Shown: piece after piece, positions 1 through 6,004 of the stretch | Layout: each line of letters begins with the position of its first letter | How positions within the stretch are numbered: position 1 is the first letter of the stretch | NCBI GenBank assembly: GCA_964383815.1 | Contig: CAYLIC010000068.1 | Coordinates: 1 to 6,954, forward strand | Length of the DNA stretch: 6,954 bases | DNA from: UBA11524 sp964383815 | Lineage (GTDB): Bacteria; Bacillota; Clostridia; Christensenellales; Aristaeellaceae | Reading direction: 5' to 3' | Program-made: the position numbers and the translations under genes | The notes under the pieces: generated by a model | The model's database searches: none | What the model saw: the letters and a program-made list of their open reading frames with translations, nothing else | What the model was told of the DNA's origin: nothing

Positions 1-3
1 GCG

Positions 4-59
4 GAGGAACGGCCGTCAGGCCTGCCTGCAGGCCTGACAGTGACGGAGCGCAATTCCTC
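4..59. repeat. Nested inverted-repeat cluster at the left edge
   Basis: A perfect 10-bp inverted repeat, GTCAGGCCTG (15-24) and CAGGCCTGAC (29-38), is separated by the 4-nt loop CCTG. Two further arm pairs enclose it: CCGTCA (13-18) with TGACGG (41-46), and GAGGAA (4-9) with TTCCTC (54-59). The 10-bp hairpin and the 13-18/41-46 pairing share bases, so they are alternative folds. No T-run follows on either strand, so this part alone is not a standard intrinsic terminator. It adjoins the terminator hairpin at 58-86, and the two together could be one dispersed intergenic repeat unit. That last point is inference and needs genome-wide copies to support it. Confidence 0.6.
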
Positions 60-86
60 GAAAAAGTGGCTCTGCCACTTTTTCGA
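58..86. terminator. Bidirectional intrinsic terminator
   Basis: A perfect 13-bp inverted repeat with a TCT loop spans this interval: TCGAAAAAGTGGC (58-70) and GCCACTTTTTCGA (74-86). Read on either strand it is a GTGGC/GCCAC stem followed by TTTTT, the form of a Rho-independent terminator usable from both sides. On the minus strand it lies 38 nt after the acpS stop codon and would end the birA-acpS transcript. On the plus strand it would end transcription entering from the left of the window. Confidence 0.8.
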
Positions 87-93
87 CACGCAG

Positions 94-121
94 ACAGCAT
101 CCGCATGAACACGGATGCTGT
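94..121. repeat. Hairpin directly after acpS
   Basis: A perfect 10-bp inverted repeat, ACAGCATCCG (94-103) and CGGATGCTGT (112-121), has an 8-nt loop. It begins 2 nt after the acpS stop codon on the minus strand and lacks a T-run on that side. It probably acts as a 3'-end stabilising hairpin ahead of the true terminator at 58-86, or as part of a compound terminator. The role is inferred; the pairing is seen directly. Confidence 0.6.
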
Positions 122-123
122 TA

Positions 124-489
124 TCATTTCTGCCAGATGCACACCGCCGCAGCCATCAGTCCCTCATGGGTGATGGACAGCAGCACCTCGCCGCCGTCAA
201 CGGCTTCAAGGGCCTTGCCGCTCAGGCGGTACACCGGCTGGCCCAGGGGCGTGTGGCACACCTCAATGTCCTTCATGGGCAGGGATAGCCCGGTGCCGAT
301 GGCCTTCAGGAAGGCCTCCTTGGCGGCGAAAATCCCTGCCATGGACTGGCTGGCGGCAAGCCCGCGGCTGCGGATATACGCAGCCTCGTCCGGGGTGAAG
401 AAGCGGGTGAGAAACCGGTCGTTCTGCAAGGCTTGCTCCATGCGGCTGATGTCGCAAAGGTCGATGCCCACGCCCAGTACCTTACACAT
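124..489 (-). CDS. acpS: Holo-[acyl-carrier-protein] synthase (4'-phosphopantetheinyl transferase)
   Basis: AcpS transfers the 4'-phosphopantetheine arm of coenzyme A to a serine of apo-ACP in the cytoplasm, making the active carrier for fatty-acid synthesis. The 121-residue product has the usual length of the bacterial AcpS family. It carries both signatures: GIDLCDISR (residues 8-16, with the Mg-binding aspartate D10) and FAAKEAFLKA (54-63, with the metal-binding glutamate E58). The C-terminal SITHEG (105-110) also fits the fold. The ATG overlaps the last 8 nt of the upstream ligase gene, with a G-rich Shine-Dalgarno-like stretch (about 495-504) ahead of it, so translational coupling is likely. 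The gene is the distal member of a two-gene operon ending at the hairpins in 58-121. Identification is secure from motifs and length. Confidence 0.95.
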   Translation of the reverse strand: MCKVLGVGIDLCDISRMEQALQNDRFLTRFFTPDEAAYIRSRGLAASQSMAGIFAAKEAFLKAIGTGLSLPMKDIEVCHTPLGQPVYRLSGKALEAVDGGEVLLSITHEGLMAAAVCIWQK

Positions 490-1288
490 AGCCCATCACC
501 CCCCGTACGGAAACATCGCCAGCCAGCACCCGGTGCAGGGTGCCGGCCTCGTCCCGCACCAGCAGGGCGCCGGCGGCGTCCATGCCCTCTGCCACGCCGG
601 AGAAGGTTTCGCTGCCAATGACCTGCACCGGGCGGCCCAGGGTGCAGCTCAGGCGGCGGTAATCCTCCGCCAGGGCGGCGAAACCCCCTTGCTCCAGCCG
701 GGTCAGGCAATCCTCCAGCGCAGCCAGGTAATGCACCAGCAGCAGGCTGCGGGCAGGCGGCTGGGTGTGATCCCCGATGGATGTGGCCTGGTGGGCCAGC
801 TCTGCAGAATAGGCATTCTTACCCACGTTCAGCCCGGTGCCAATGATGATGTAGTCCAGCTTCTCACTGGCGCTGACCTCCAGCAGAATGCCGCAGAGCT
901 TCTTGCCGGAAAGCACCAGGTCGTTGGGCCATTTGACGGCTGGGGACAGGCCGGTTGCCTCCTGCACGGCCCGGGCCATGGCCATGGCGGCGCAGAAGGT
1001 GACCAGCGGTGCATCCGCAGGCGGAATGTTCGGCCTTGCCAGCACGGAAAGCCACAGGCCTTGCCCGGCTGGGGAGTGCCATGCCCGGCCCAGCCGGCCT
1101 TTCCCGGCGGATTGTGCTTCGCTCAGGCACAGGCTTCCGGCAGGCGCGCCGCTCCGGGCCATGTCCTTCAGGTAGGTGTTGGTGGAGGTAACCGTGTCCA
1201 GCACGGCGGCCTGCCCACGGCCCATTTGCCTGGTGGTCAGCAGGGGAAGCCAGGCCTCCGGGGAAAGGGAATCGGCAGCATGGGGCAT
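482..1288 (-). CDS. birA: Biotin-[acetyl-CoA-carboxylase] ligase, monofunctional (no DNA-binding domain)
   Basis: The enzyme activates biotin as biotinyl-AMP and attaches it to the lysine of biotin carrier domains such as that of acetyl-CoA carboxylase. With the ATG at 1288 the product is 268 residues. Visible motifs are STN (35-37), the biotinyl-AMP loop GKGRLGRAW (62-70), KWPND (119-123), KKLCGILLE (129-137, with the likely catalytic lysine K130) and GTGLNV (150-155). A small SH3-like C-terminal domain covers roughly 216-263. The N-terminal winged-helix domain of bifunctional BirA is absent, so this protein should not itself repress transcription. I chose ATG 1288 because GAGGTG lies at 1296-1301 with a 7-nt spacing. 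An in-frame TTG at 1303 lies upstream of that site and is less likely. The stop codon overlaps acpS by 8 nt, so the genes form an operon. Confidence 0.93.
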   Translation of the reverse strand: MPHAADSLSPEAWLPLLTTRQMGRGQAAVLDTVTSTNTYLKDMARSGAPAGSLCLSEAQSAGKGRLGRAWHSPAGQGLWLSVLARPNIPPADAPLVTFCAAMAMARAVQEATGLSPAVKWPNDLVLSGKKLCGILLEVSASEKLDYIIIGTGLNVGKNAYSAELAHQATSIGDHTQPPARSLLLVHYLAALEDCLTRLEQGGFAALAEDYRRLSCTLGRPVQVIGSETFSGVAEGMDAAGALLVRDEAGTLHRVLAGDVSVRGVMGYV

Positions 1289-1326
1289 GGACAAGCACCT
1301 CAATTCGTCAAAAATGTTACAAATTC

Positions 1327-1355
1327 GTTATCATGCGAAAAGCCTTGCGCTACAA
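1327..1355 (-). promoter_or_regulatory. Candidate promoter of birA-acpS
   Basis: On the minus strand TTGTAG (1350-1355) and GATAAC (1327-1332) are separated by 17 bp, matching the sigma-A -35 and -10 consensus at 4 of 6 positions each. Transcription would start near 1320, leaving about 30 nt before the ATG at 1288. The match is moderate. No other pair in this interval looked better by eye, but no scoring was done. Confidence 0.4.
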
Positions 1356-1369
1356 CACATTTTAGCGCA
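1346..1369. promoter_or_regulatory. Inverted repeat overlapping the birA -35 region (possible operator)
   Basis: TGCGCTA (1346-1352) and TAGCGCA (1363-1369) form a perfect 7-bp inverted repeat with a 10-nt spacer, giving a 24-bp dyad of typical repressor-site dimensions. It covers the candidate -35 box of the leftward promoter. Because this BirA lacks its own DNA-binding domain, a separate regulator would have to use the site. A functional role is inference. Confidence 0.4.
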
Positions 1370-1382
1370 TTGCGGCAGCAGA

Positions 1383-1411
1383 TTCAAGCATAAAAGCAAC
1401 AAATGCTTGAA
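1383..1411. promoter_or_regulatory. Inverted repeat overlapping the moxR operon -35 box (possible operator)
   Basis: TTCAAGCAT (1383-1391) and ATGCTTGAA (1403-1411) form a perfect 9-bp inverted repeat separated by 11 nt, a 29-bp dyad. Its right arm covers the first five bases of the -35 box TTGAAA (1407-1412) of the strong rightward promoter. A protein bound here would be placed to block or recruit RNA polymerase. The sequence differs from the neighbouring dyad at 1346-1369, so two different regulators are possible. Confidence 0.5.
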
Positions 1412-1435
1412 AAAATATGAAAGATTGACTATAAT
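1407..1435 (+). promoter_or_regulatory. Sigma-A promoter of the moxR operon
   Basis: A -35 box TTGAAA (1407-1412) and a perfect -10 box TATAAT (1430-1435) are separated by 17 bp. Transcription should start near 1442, giving a leader of about 30 nt to the ATG at 1473. This is the best promoter match in the window. Confidence 0.85.
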
Positions 1436-1457
1436 AAATTGAAAAACTTTTGTCATG

Positions 1458-1464
1458 AAGGAGG
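1458..1464 (+). promoter_or_regulatory. Ribosome binding site that fixes the moxR start
   Basis: AAGGAGG lies 8 nt before the ATG at 1473. An in-frame ATG at 1455 lies before this site and has no comparable Shine-Dalgarno sequence of its own, so the start at 1473 is preferred. Confidence 0.85.
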
Positions 1465-1472
1465 CCTTGTCT

Positions 1473-2414
1473 ATGCAGCCCAGGCGCATTATACAGGCTC
1501 TGCAGGAGAATATTTCCAAGGTTATCGTGGGCAAGGAGGAGGCCATTGAGTACGCGCTGATTGCCCTTTTGTGCAAGGGTCATGTGCTGATTGAGGACGT
1601 GCCCGGCGTGGGCAAGACCACCCTGGCCAGCGCACTGGCAAAGTCGCTGGACTGCTCCTTCCGGCGCATTCAGTTCACCCCTGACCTGATGCCCTCGGAC
1701 GTGACGGGCTTTACCCTGGTGAATTTCAAGACAGGGGAAATGGAGTTCAAGGAAGGCGCGGTGATGAGCCAGGTGATTCTGGCGGACGAGATTAACCGTA
1801 CCAGCCCCAAAACCCAATCTGCCCTGCTGGAGGTGATGGAGGAGCAGCAGGTGACCGTGGACGGCATCACCCACAAGCTGCCCCAGCCCTTTATTGTGCT
1901 GGCAACCCAGAACCCCAGCGAGTTTGTGGGCACCTATCCCTTGCCCGAGGCACAGATGGACCGCTTCTTCCTGCGGATTGCCATGGGCTATCCCACCATT
2001 GAACAGGAAATGGACGTGCTGGAGCGCTACTCCGGCACGGTGAAGCCCATGGCTGTGCTGGAGCCCGTGTGCGCGGCGGAGGACATCATCGCTCTGCAGC
2101 AGATGGTGACCACCATCTATTGCTCGCCTGAGGTACGCTCCTATGTGGCAACCATTGCCGCTGCCACCAGGCAGGACCCTGCGCTGACCCTGGGCGTTTC
2201 CACCCGTGCCGCCATTGCGCTGATCCACGGCGCCCAGGCCTGCGCCCTGCTGGACGGACGGGACTTCATTCTCCCGGAGGATGTGCAGCACATGGCACTG
2301 CCGGTGCTGTCCCACCGGGTAACGCTGAACCCGGAGGCCCGCATGAAGGGTGTGACCGCCGAGCAGGTGATTGGCAAGATTCTTAAGAATGTGGCGGTGC
2401 CCGTAAAGCTATGA
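1473..2414 (+). CDS. MoxR-family AAA+ ATPase
   Basis: This is a cytoplasmic AAA+ ATPase of the MoxR group, thought to act as a chaperone that remodels or activates partner proteins, often envelope or von Willebrand-type proteins encoded next to it. The 313-residue product has Walker A GVGKTT (45-50), Walker B VILADEINR (101-109), sensor-1 asparagine in ATQNP (N147), arginine-finger motif QMDRF (R164) and the sensor-2 stretch GVSTRAA (R245). All key ATPase residues are present. The start at 1473 is set by AAGGAGG at 1458-1464. The stop overlaps the start of the DUF58 gene as ATGA, indicating translational coupling. Together with the next two genes it matches the B. subtilis yeaC-yeaD-yebA arrangement. 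The family call is secure; the substrate is unknown. Confidence 0.95.
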   Translation: MQPRRIIQALQENISKVIVGKEEAIEYALIALLCKGHVLIEDVPGVGKTTLASALAKSLDCSFRRIQFTPDLMPSDVTGFTLVNFKTGEMEFKEGAVMSQVILADEINRTSPKTQSALLEVMEEQQVTVDGITHKLPQPFIVLATQNPSEFVGTYPLPEAQMDRFFLRIAMGYPTIEQEMDVLERYSGTVKPMAVLEPVCAAEDIIALQQMVTTIYCSPEVRSYVATIAAATRQDPALTLGVSTRAAIALIHGAQACALLDGRDFILPEDVQHMALPVLSHRVTLNPEARMKGVTAEQVIGKILKNVAVPVKL

Positions 2415-3565
2415 AAATGCACTTGATTGCTCCCACCGCTGTCACGGTGATGCTGCTGGTGGCAGCGTTTTCCACGGGGAGCGCGGTGTTTCTGGCGGCG
2501 GCGGCGCTGCTGGTGCTGGTGATGCTCTCCAGCCTGGTGGGCGTGTGCTGGGCCGCAGGAACGCTGGAAATCAGCGGCAGCATGAGCGGGCACACCGTTC
2601 AGCGGGGTGAGGATGTGCAGCTGACCGTCACCGTGCGGCACAGGGGGCTTATCCCCATTGCGCCGGTGCTGCTGGAGCTGTACGCCACGCCGGAAACCCC
2701 GGAAACCGCCGTCCGCCTGAAGGATGCGCCGGGCCGCACGCAAAGGCTGACCCTGCCCTTCCACGCCACCCATGTGGGTGTGAGCAGCCCGGGCGTGAAA
2801 AGCTGCACGGTGGAGGACCTGTTTGGCCTGTTCTCCATCACCAAAACGCCGGAGGCCGCCCGCAGTGAGCTGCTGGTGCTGCCGCTGCCCTTTCAGGTGG
2901 AGGCACTGACCTTTGCGCCTGGGGATTCCGGCCTGGAGACCATGGCCCGGGCCACTGAGGATGTGACCAGCCCCAGCGACATCCGCGCCTACATGCCCGG
3001 CGATGCGCTGAAAAAAATCCACTGGAAGCTATCCGCCAGAAAACGTGAGCTGGTGGTGCGCCGCTTTGAGGAGCCGGTGCTGCCCGATACACTGGTGCTG
3101 ATGGACTGCTCGCCGCCACCCTCCTGGGGCCACCCGGAGGCCGAGGCGGACGTGCGTGACGCGCTGCTGGAAACCGCTGCCTCCATTGTGGCGGGACAGA
3201 TGACCAACGACCATGCCGTGCGCCTGCCGCTGCTGGGCGGGCACCCGGTGGAGCTGGAAAAGGCCATGGGCATGCCCATGATCCTGGAAAACCTGGCCCG
3301 GGTGGACTTTTCCGAAACGGACAGGTTTGAGCGGGTGCTTCTGCTGGAAACCCGCCGCATGCGCAAGGTGGGCGCAACGGTGATCATCTCCGCAAGGCTC
3401 GGCAGCAGCATGGTGGATGTGATGATCCGCATGCGCCGCATGGGGCCTGTTGTCCGGCTGTATCTGGTAACCTTTACCCCGGATGATCCGCTGGTGCTGC
3501 CGCTGATCAGCAAGCTGCAGCAGGCGGAAATTGAGGTTTGCTATGTGACCCCGGTGCCTGCATAA
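2411..3565 (+). CDS. DUF58 membrane protein
   Basis: This 384-residue protein of the DUF58 family is the usual partner of MoxR ATPases; its biochemical role is not established. Two hydrophobic segments at about residues 6-21 and 23-48 anchor it in the membrane, followed by a beta-rich region at about 50-150. The family signature DIRAYMPGD then IHWK then SAR appears at 190-210 (IHWK 203-206). Next comes a VWA-like strand ending in MDCSPP (231-236), which resembles but does not complete a metal-binding DxSxS motif. Translation starts at the ATG overlapping the moxR stop by 4 nt; an alternative ATG at 2417 is possible. The length is near the low end for the family. It probably receives MoxR action and works with the transglutaminase encoded next. 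Confidence 0.9.
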   Translation: MKMHLIAPTAVTVMLLVAAFSTGSAVFLAAAALLVLVMLSSLVGVCWAAGTLEISGSMSGHTVQRGEDVQLTVTVRHRGLIPIAPVLLELYATPETPETAVRLKDAPGRTQRLTLPFHATHVGVSSPGVKSCTVEDLFGLFSITKTPEAARSELLVLPLPFQVEALTFAPGDSGLETMARATEDVTSPSDIRAYMPGDALKKIHWKLSARKRELVVRRFEEPVLPDTLVLMDCSPPPSWGHPEAEADVRDALLETAASIVAGQMTNDHAVRLPLLGGHPVELEKAMGMPMILENLARVDFSETDRFERVLLLETRRMRKVGATVIISARLGSSMVDVMIRMRRMGPVVRLYLVTFTPDDPLVLPLISKLQQAEIEVCYVTPVPA

Positions 3566-3573
3566 CAAGTGAA

Positions 3574-3579
3574 AGGAGG
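3574..3579 (+). promoter_or_regulatory. Ribosome binding site of the transglutaminase gene
   Basis: A perfect AGGAGG lies 8 nt before the ATG at 3588, in the 22-nt gap after the DUF58 stop. The transglutaminase therefore has strong independent initiation rather than depending only on coupling. Confidence 0.8.
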
Positions 3580-3587
3580 GTGACGGC

Positions 3588-5819
3588 ATGAAGGAGGCAA
3601 TCCGCCATGGCACGGTGGCGCTGCTGCTGGCCCTGGGGCTGACCCTGGCTGTTTTGGGCTGCATGGGTCTTATGGCCTGGGCGCTGCCCGGCTGCGGCGC
3701 GGCGCTGGCCACGGTGGCGCTGCTGGCGGTGTGCTCCGTGAAGCGGCAGACCCGGTGGCTTGCCGTGGGCGCGGTGCTGGCGGGAAACATCCTGTGGGTG
3801 CTGCTGCCTGGCGGCATGAGCACCGCGGAGGAAATCATCCGGGCCGTAACCCTGCACTTTTCCGGCGTGAATGGCGCACTGCCCATGGTGGCAGGCCAGC
3901 TGTCCCTGTGGCTGGGTGTGCTGATGGGCCTGGCCTGCTTTTGCATGACAGGCCTGAGCCTGGGCAGCTACCCGGCGCTGGCGGCAACTGTGCTGGCGGC
4001 GCTGATGCTATGGCTGGCGGACATGCCCGGCGCGCTGCCTTGCCTGACGCCTGCGGTGGCGGCGCTGCTGGTGCAGGCTGCCTCCGGGCGCCATGGTGAG
4101 CTTTCCCTGCCCAGGTGCCTGCCGCTGGCGGCTGTGCTGGCTGCCATGGCGCTGCTGCTGACGCCCCAGAGCGGCGTGACCATTCAACCCATGAAGGATG
4201 CCGCCGATTACCTTCGGGAGCAGATTCTGGCCCGGTTTATGTTCACCCAGCCGCGGAATGTGTTCACCCTGGCCACGGAAGGCTATTACCCCCAGGGTCA
4301 AAACCAGCTGGGCGGCAAGGCCGAACCTACCGATCACCCTGTGATGCTGGTGAAAACCGCCCGCAAAACCTACCTGCGCGGCAGCGTGAAGAATGAATAC
4401 ACCGGGCGCACCTGGCTGGACACCATGGCGGGCCGGCGCTACCTGTGGAGCAGCCTGCAATGGCGGGACCTGCGCACGGAAACCTTCAACATGGGTTTAC
4501 CCCAGGGTGCCCTGGGGGAGGACAGCGGCCTGACGGCCTACCATACCATCAGCGTAAAGCTGCTGGACGAAAGCGCATCCAGCATGTTTGTTCCCCAGCG
4601 GATCCGCAGCCTGAACCCGGGCGGGGAGCTGGTGCCGTACTTCAATTCCGGCAGCGAGGTGTTCGTTACCCGCGACCTGCAGGAGGGCGACACCTACACC
4701 GTTGCTGCGCCGCTGATGCAGGCGGGCGACGCGGGCCTGGGCACGCTGATCGCCGCCTGCGCCACCACTGCCGACCCGCTGTACCCGCAGATTCTCAGCG
4801 ACTACACCGCCCTGCCCGACCATTTGCAGGAGCAGGTGTATCAAATTGCCCGGGAGGCCACTGCCGGTGCAGAAACGCCCTACGACAAGGCCTACGCCAT
4901 CCAGACCTACCTGTCCCGGGGGTTCAAATACACACTGGATGTGGCGCCCCAGCCGGAAAATCTGGACTTTGTCAGCACCTTTCTCCTCAGCACCCGGGAA
5001 GGCTACTGCACACACTTTGCCTCCGCCATGACGGTGCTGTGCCGCATGGCTGGCCTGCCTGCCAGGTATGTGGAAGGCTACCTGGCGGAGCCGGACGAAA
5101 GCGGTCACGCCTATGTGACGGGCATGAACGGTCACGCATGGACGGAGGTGTACTTCACCGGCTTTGGCTGGCTGACCTTCGATGCCACGCCTGCCCAGAA
5201 CCGCACCAATGAAACCCCGGAGGACATGCTGCCGCCGGAGGAGGACGAGCCGGAGGATACCCCCATGCCGCCGGAGCAGGAGCCTACCGCCACCCCGGAG
5301 CCGGAGAATCAGCCGGAGCAGCAGGACACACCTACGCCCCAGCCGGAGGAGCCCGATGCACCCAACCAGGAGCCGGATGCTCAGCCGAAGAATAACGCAA
5401 CCTGGCTGTGGCTGCTGCTGTTGCTGCTGCTGGCAGCGGCCTGCGCGGGGCGCATCCTGTGGGTGCAGCCGGAGCGCTGCGCCAGCCGGGCCAGGGATGA
5501 GATGGGCCGCTGGTCTGCCTGGATGCAGGCCGTTGGCGATGCACTGAATGCCGCAGGCCTTGGGCGGGAAAGCAACGAATCCCCCATGGCGTACATGCGC
5601 CGGGTGGACGGGCTGCACCGCTTTGGGGTGAAGCTGCTGCCCCTGGGCGAGTGCATGGCCCTGGTGTTCTACGGTCGGCTGGACCCGGAGCCGGAGGAAA
5701 CTGCCATGGCGGCGGATGCCTGCCGGCGGTTGCTTCCCCGGCTGACCCGCTGGCAGCGGCTGCGCCTGACCCTTGCCCGCGCCTTTGTGCCGGAAAGGAA
5801 GCGGGCCTTTACCCGGTGA
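3588..5819 (+). CDS. TgpA-like membrane transglutaminase (transglutaminase core plus DUF4129-type tail)
   Basis: This is a 743-residue integral membrane protein with an extracytoplasmic papain-like transglutaminase domain. Six to seven hydrophobic segments fill residues about 8-193. The TgpA-type stretch YLRGSVKNEYTGRTW sits at 262-276. The catalytic triad is intact: Cys474 in EGYCTHFAS, His516 in NGHAW and Asp532 in FDATP. A Pro/Glu-rich, repeat-like linker (about 544-601) leads to one more membrane segment (about 605-626). A basic cytoplasmic tail of about 117 residues follows, in the position of DUF4129. The product is last in the moxR-DUF58-transglutaminase operon. Acyl-transfer, deamidation or protease activity on envelope proteins or peptides is possible, but the substrate is unknown. 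The architecture is standard for the family; the long acidic linker is the unusual part. Confidence 0.93.
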   Translation: MKEAIRHGTVALLLALGLTLAVLGCMGLMAWALPGCGAALATVALLAVCSVKRQTRWLAVGAVLAGNILWVLLPGGMSTAEEIIRAVTLHFSGVNGALPMVAGQLSLWLGVLMGLACFCMTGLSLGSYPALAATVLAALMLWLADMPGALPCLTPAVAALLVQAASGRHGELSLPRCLPLAAVLAAMALLLTPQSGVTIQPMKDAADYLREQILARFMFTQPRNVFTLATEGYYPQGQNQLGGKAEPTDHPVMLVKTARKTYLRGSVKNEYTGRTWLDTMAGRRYLWSSLQWRDLRTETFNMGLPQGALGEDSGLTAYHTISVKLLDESASSMFVPQRIRSLNPGGELVPYFNSGSEVFVTRDLQEGDTYTVAAPLMQAGDAGLGTLIAACATTADPLYPQILSDYTALPDHLQEQVYQIAREATAGAETPYDKAYAIQTYLSRGFKYTLDVAPQPENLDFVSTFLLSTREGYCTHFASAMTVLCRMAGLPARYVEGYLAEPDESGHAYVTGMNGHAWTEVYFTGFGWLTFDATPAQNRTNETPEDMLPPEEDEPEDTPMPPEQEPTATPEPENQPEQQDTPTPQPEEPDAPNQEPDAQPKNNATWLWLLLLLLLAAACAGRILWVQPERCASRARDEMGRWSAWMQAVGDALNAAGLGRESNESPMAYMRRVDGLHRFGVKLLPLGECMALVFYGRLDPEPEETAMAADACRRLLPRLTRWQRLRLTLARAFVPERKRAFTR

Positions 5820-5855
5820 TGAGAAAATGACTTTTTTGTAAACACTGGTGCGAAA

Positions 5856-5879
5856 CCCTTGCCAAATGCGGCAAAAGGG
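5856..5879 (+). repeat. Hairpin after the transglutaminase gene
   Basis: TTGCC (5859-5863) pairs with GGCAA (5870-5874), and after an AA bulge CCC (5856-5858) pairs with GGG (5877-5879). No T-run follows on the plus strand, so it is at best a weak terminator or a 3'-end hairpin for the operon mRNA. It overlaps the candidate -35 box of the next promoter and could instead be an operator. Confidence 0.4.
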
Positions 5880-5887
5880 CATAGAGT
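5859..5887 (+). promoter_or_regulatory. Candidate promoter of the structured leader
   Basis: TTGCCA (5859-5864) and TAGAGT (5882-5887) are 17 bp apart, matching the sigma-A consensus at 5 of 6 and 4 of 6 positions. Transcription would start near 5894. An alternative -10 box TATCAT at 5893-5898 matches better but has no recognisable -35 at normal spacing. Confidence 0.4.
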
Positions 5888-5920
5888 AAACCTATCATCC
5901 TGTGAATGTGAGGTGAGATT

Positions 5921-6004
5921 ATGGACGGCAGTAGCTGCAGCTGCAGGCAAGGAATGGCATTCCCGCGCTCCGGCAGGCCGCCCGTGGTCTGCCCTGCTGA
6001 ATAA
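5921..6004 (+). CDS. Possible 27-residue leader peptide
   Basis: GAGGTGA (5910-5916) lies just ahead of an ATG that opens 27 codons and ends at TAA 6002-6004. The product begins MDGSSCSC and ends VVCPAE; it has three cysteines and four serines. I know of no homologue. The ORF runs through the 5' arm of the first long RNA stem (5947-5960) and through the next hairpin, and its stop codon falls in the loop of the third hairpin. Ribosomes translating it would therefore open the structure that competes with the antiterminator, as in leader-peptide attenuation. The Ser-Cys codon cluster just upstream of the stem is suggestive, but there is no long run of one amino acid. The ORF may also be chance. 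Confidence 0.35.
   Translation: MDGSSCSCRQGMAFPRSGRPPVVCPAE

Noticed and set aside
1289..1303. TTG start at 1303 for birA
   Set aside because: The GAGGTG at 1296-1301 would lie inside the coding region, and it is ideally spaced for ATG 1288.
1302..1328. AATTCGT repeated at 1302-1308 and 1322-1328, 20 bp apart
   Set aside because: The units are only 7 bp in AT-rich sequence. The two-turn spacing is intriguing, but it is too weak to call a binding site.
137..1393. 418-codon open frame on the plus strand across birA and acpS
   Set aside because: It is antisense to two genes with clear motifs, has low-complexity His/Gln/Gly-rich composition and no recognisable domain. GC-rich coding DNA commonly leaves such shadows open.
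1455..1472. Upstream ATG of the MoxR gene at 1455
   Set aside because: It precedes the AAGGAGG site at 1458-1464 that serves the ATG at 1473, and has no comparable site of its own.
1362..2315. 317-codon open frame on the minus strand
   Set aside because: It is antisense to the MoxR ATPase, which has every expected motif.
4497..5882. 461-codon open frame on the minus strand
   Set aside because: It is antisense to the transglutaminase with its intact catalytic triad, and is rich in Arg, Gln, His and Leu without a domain.
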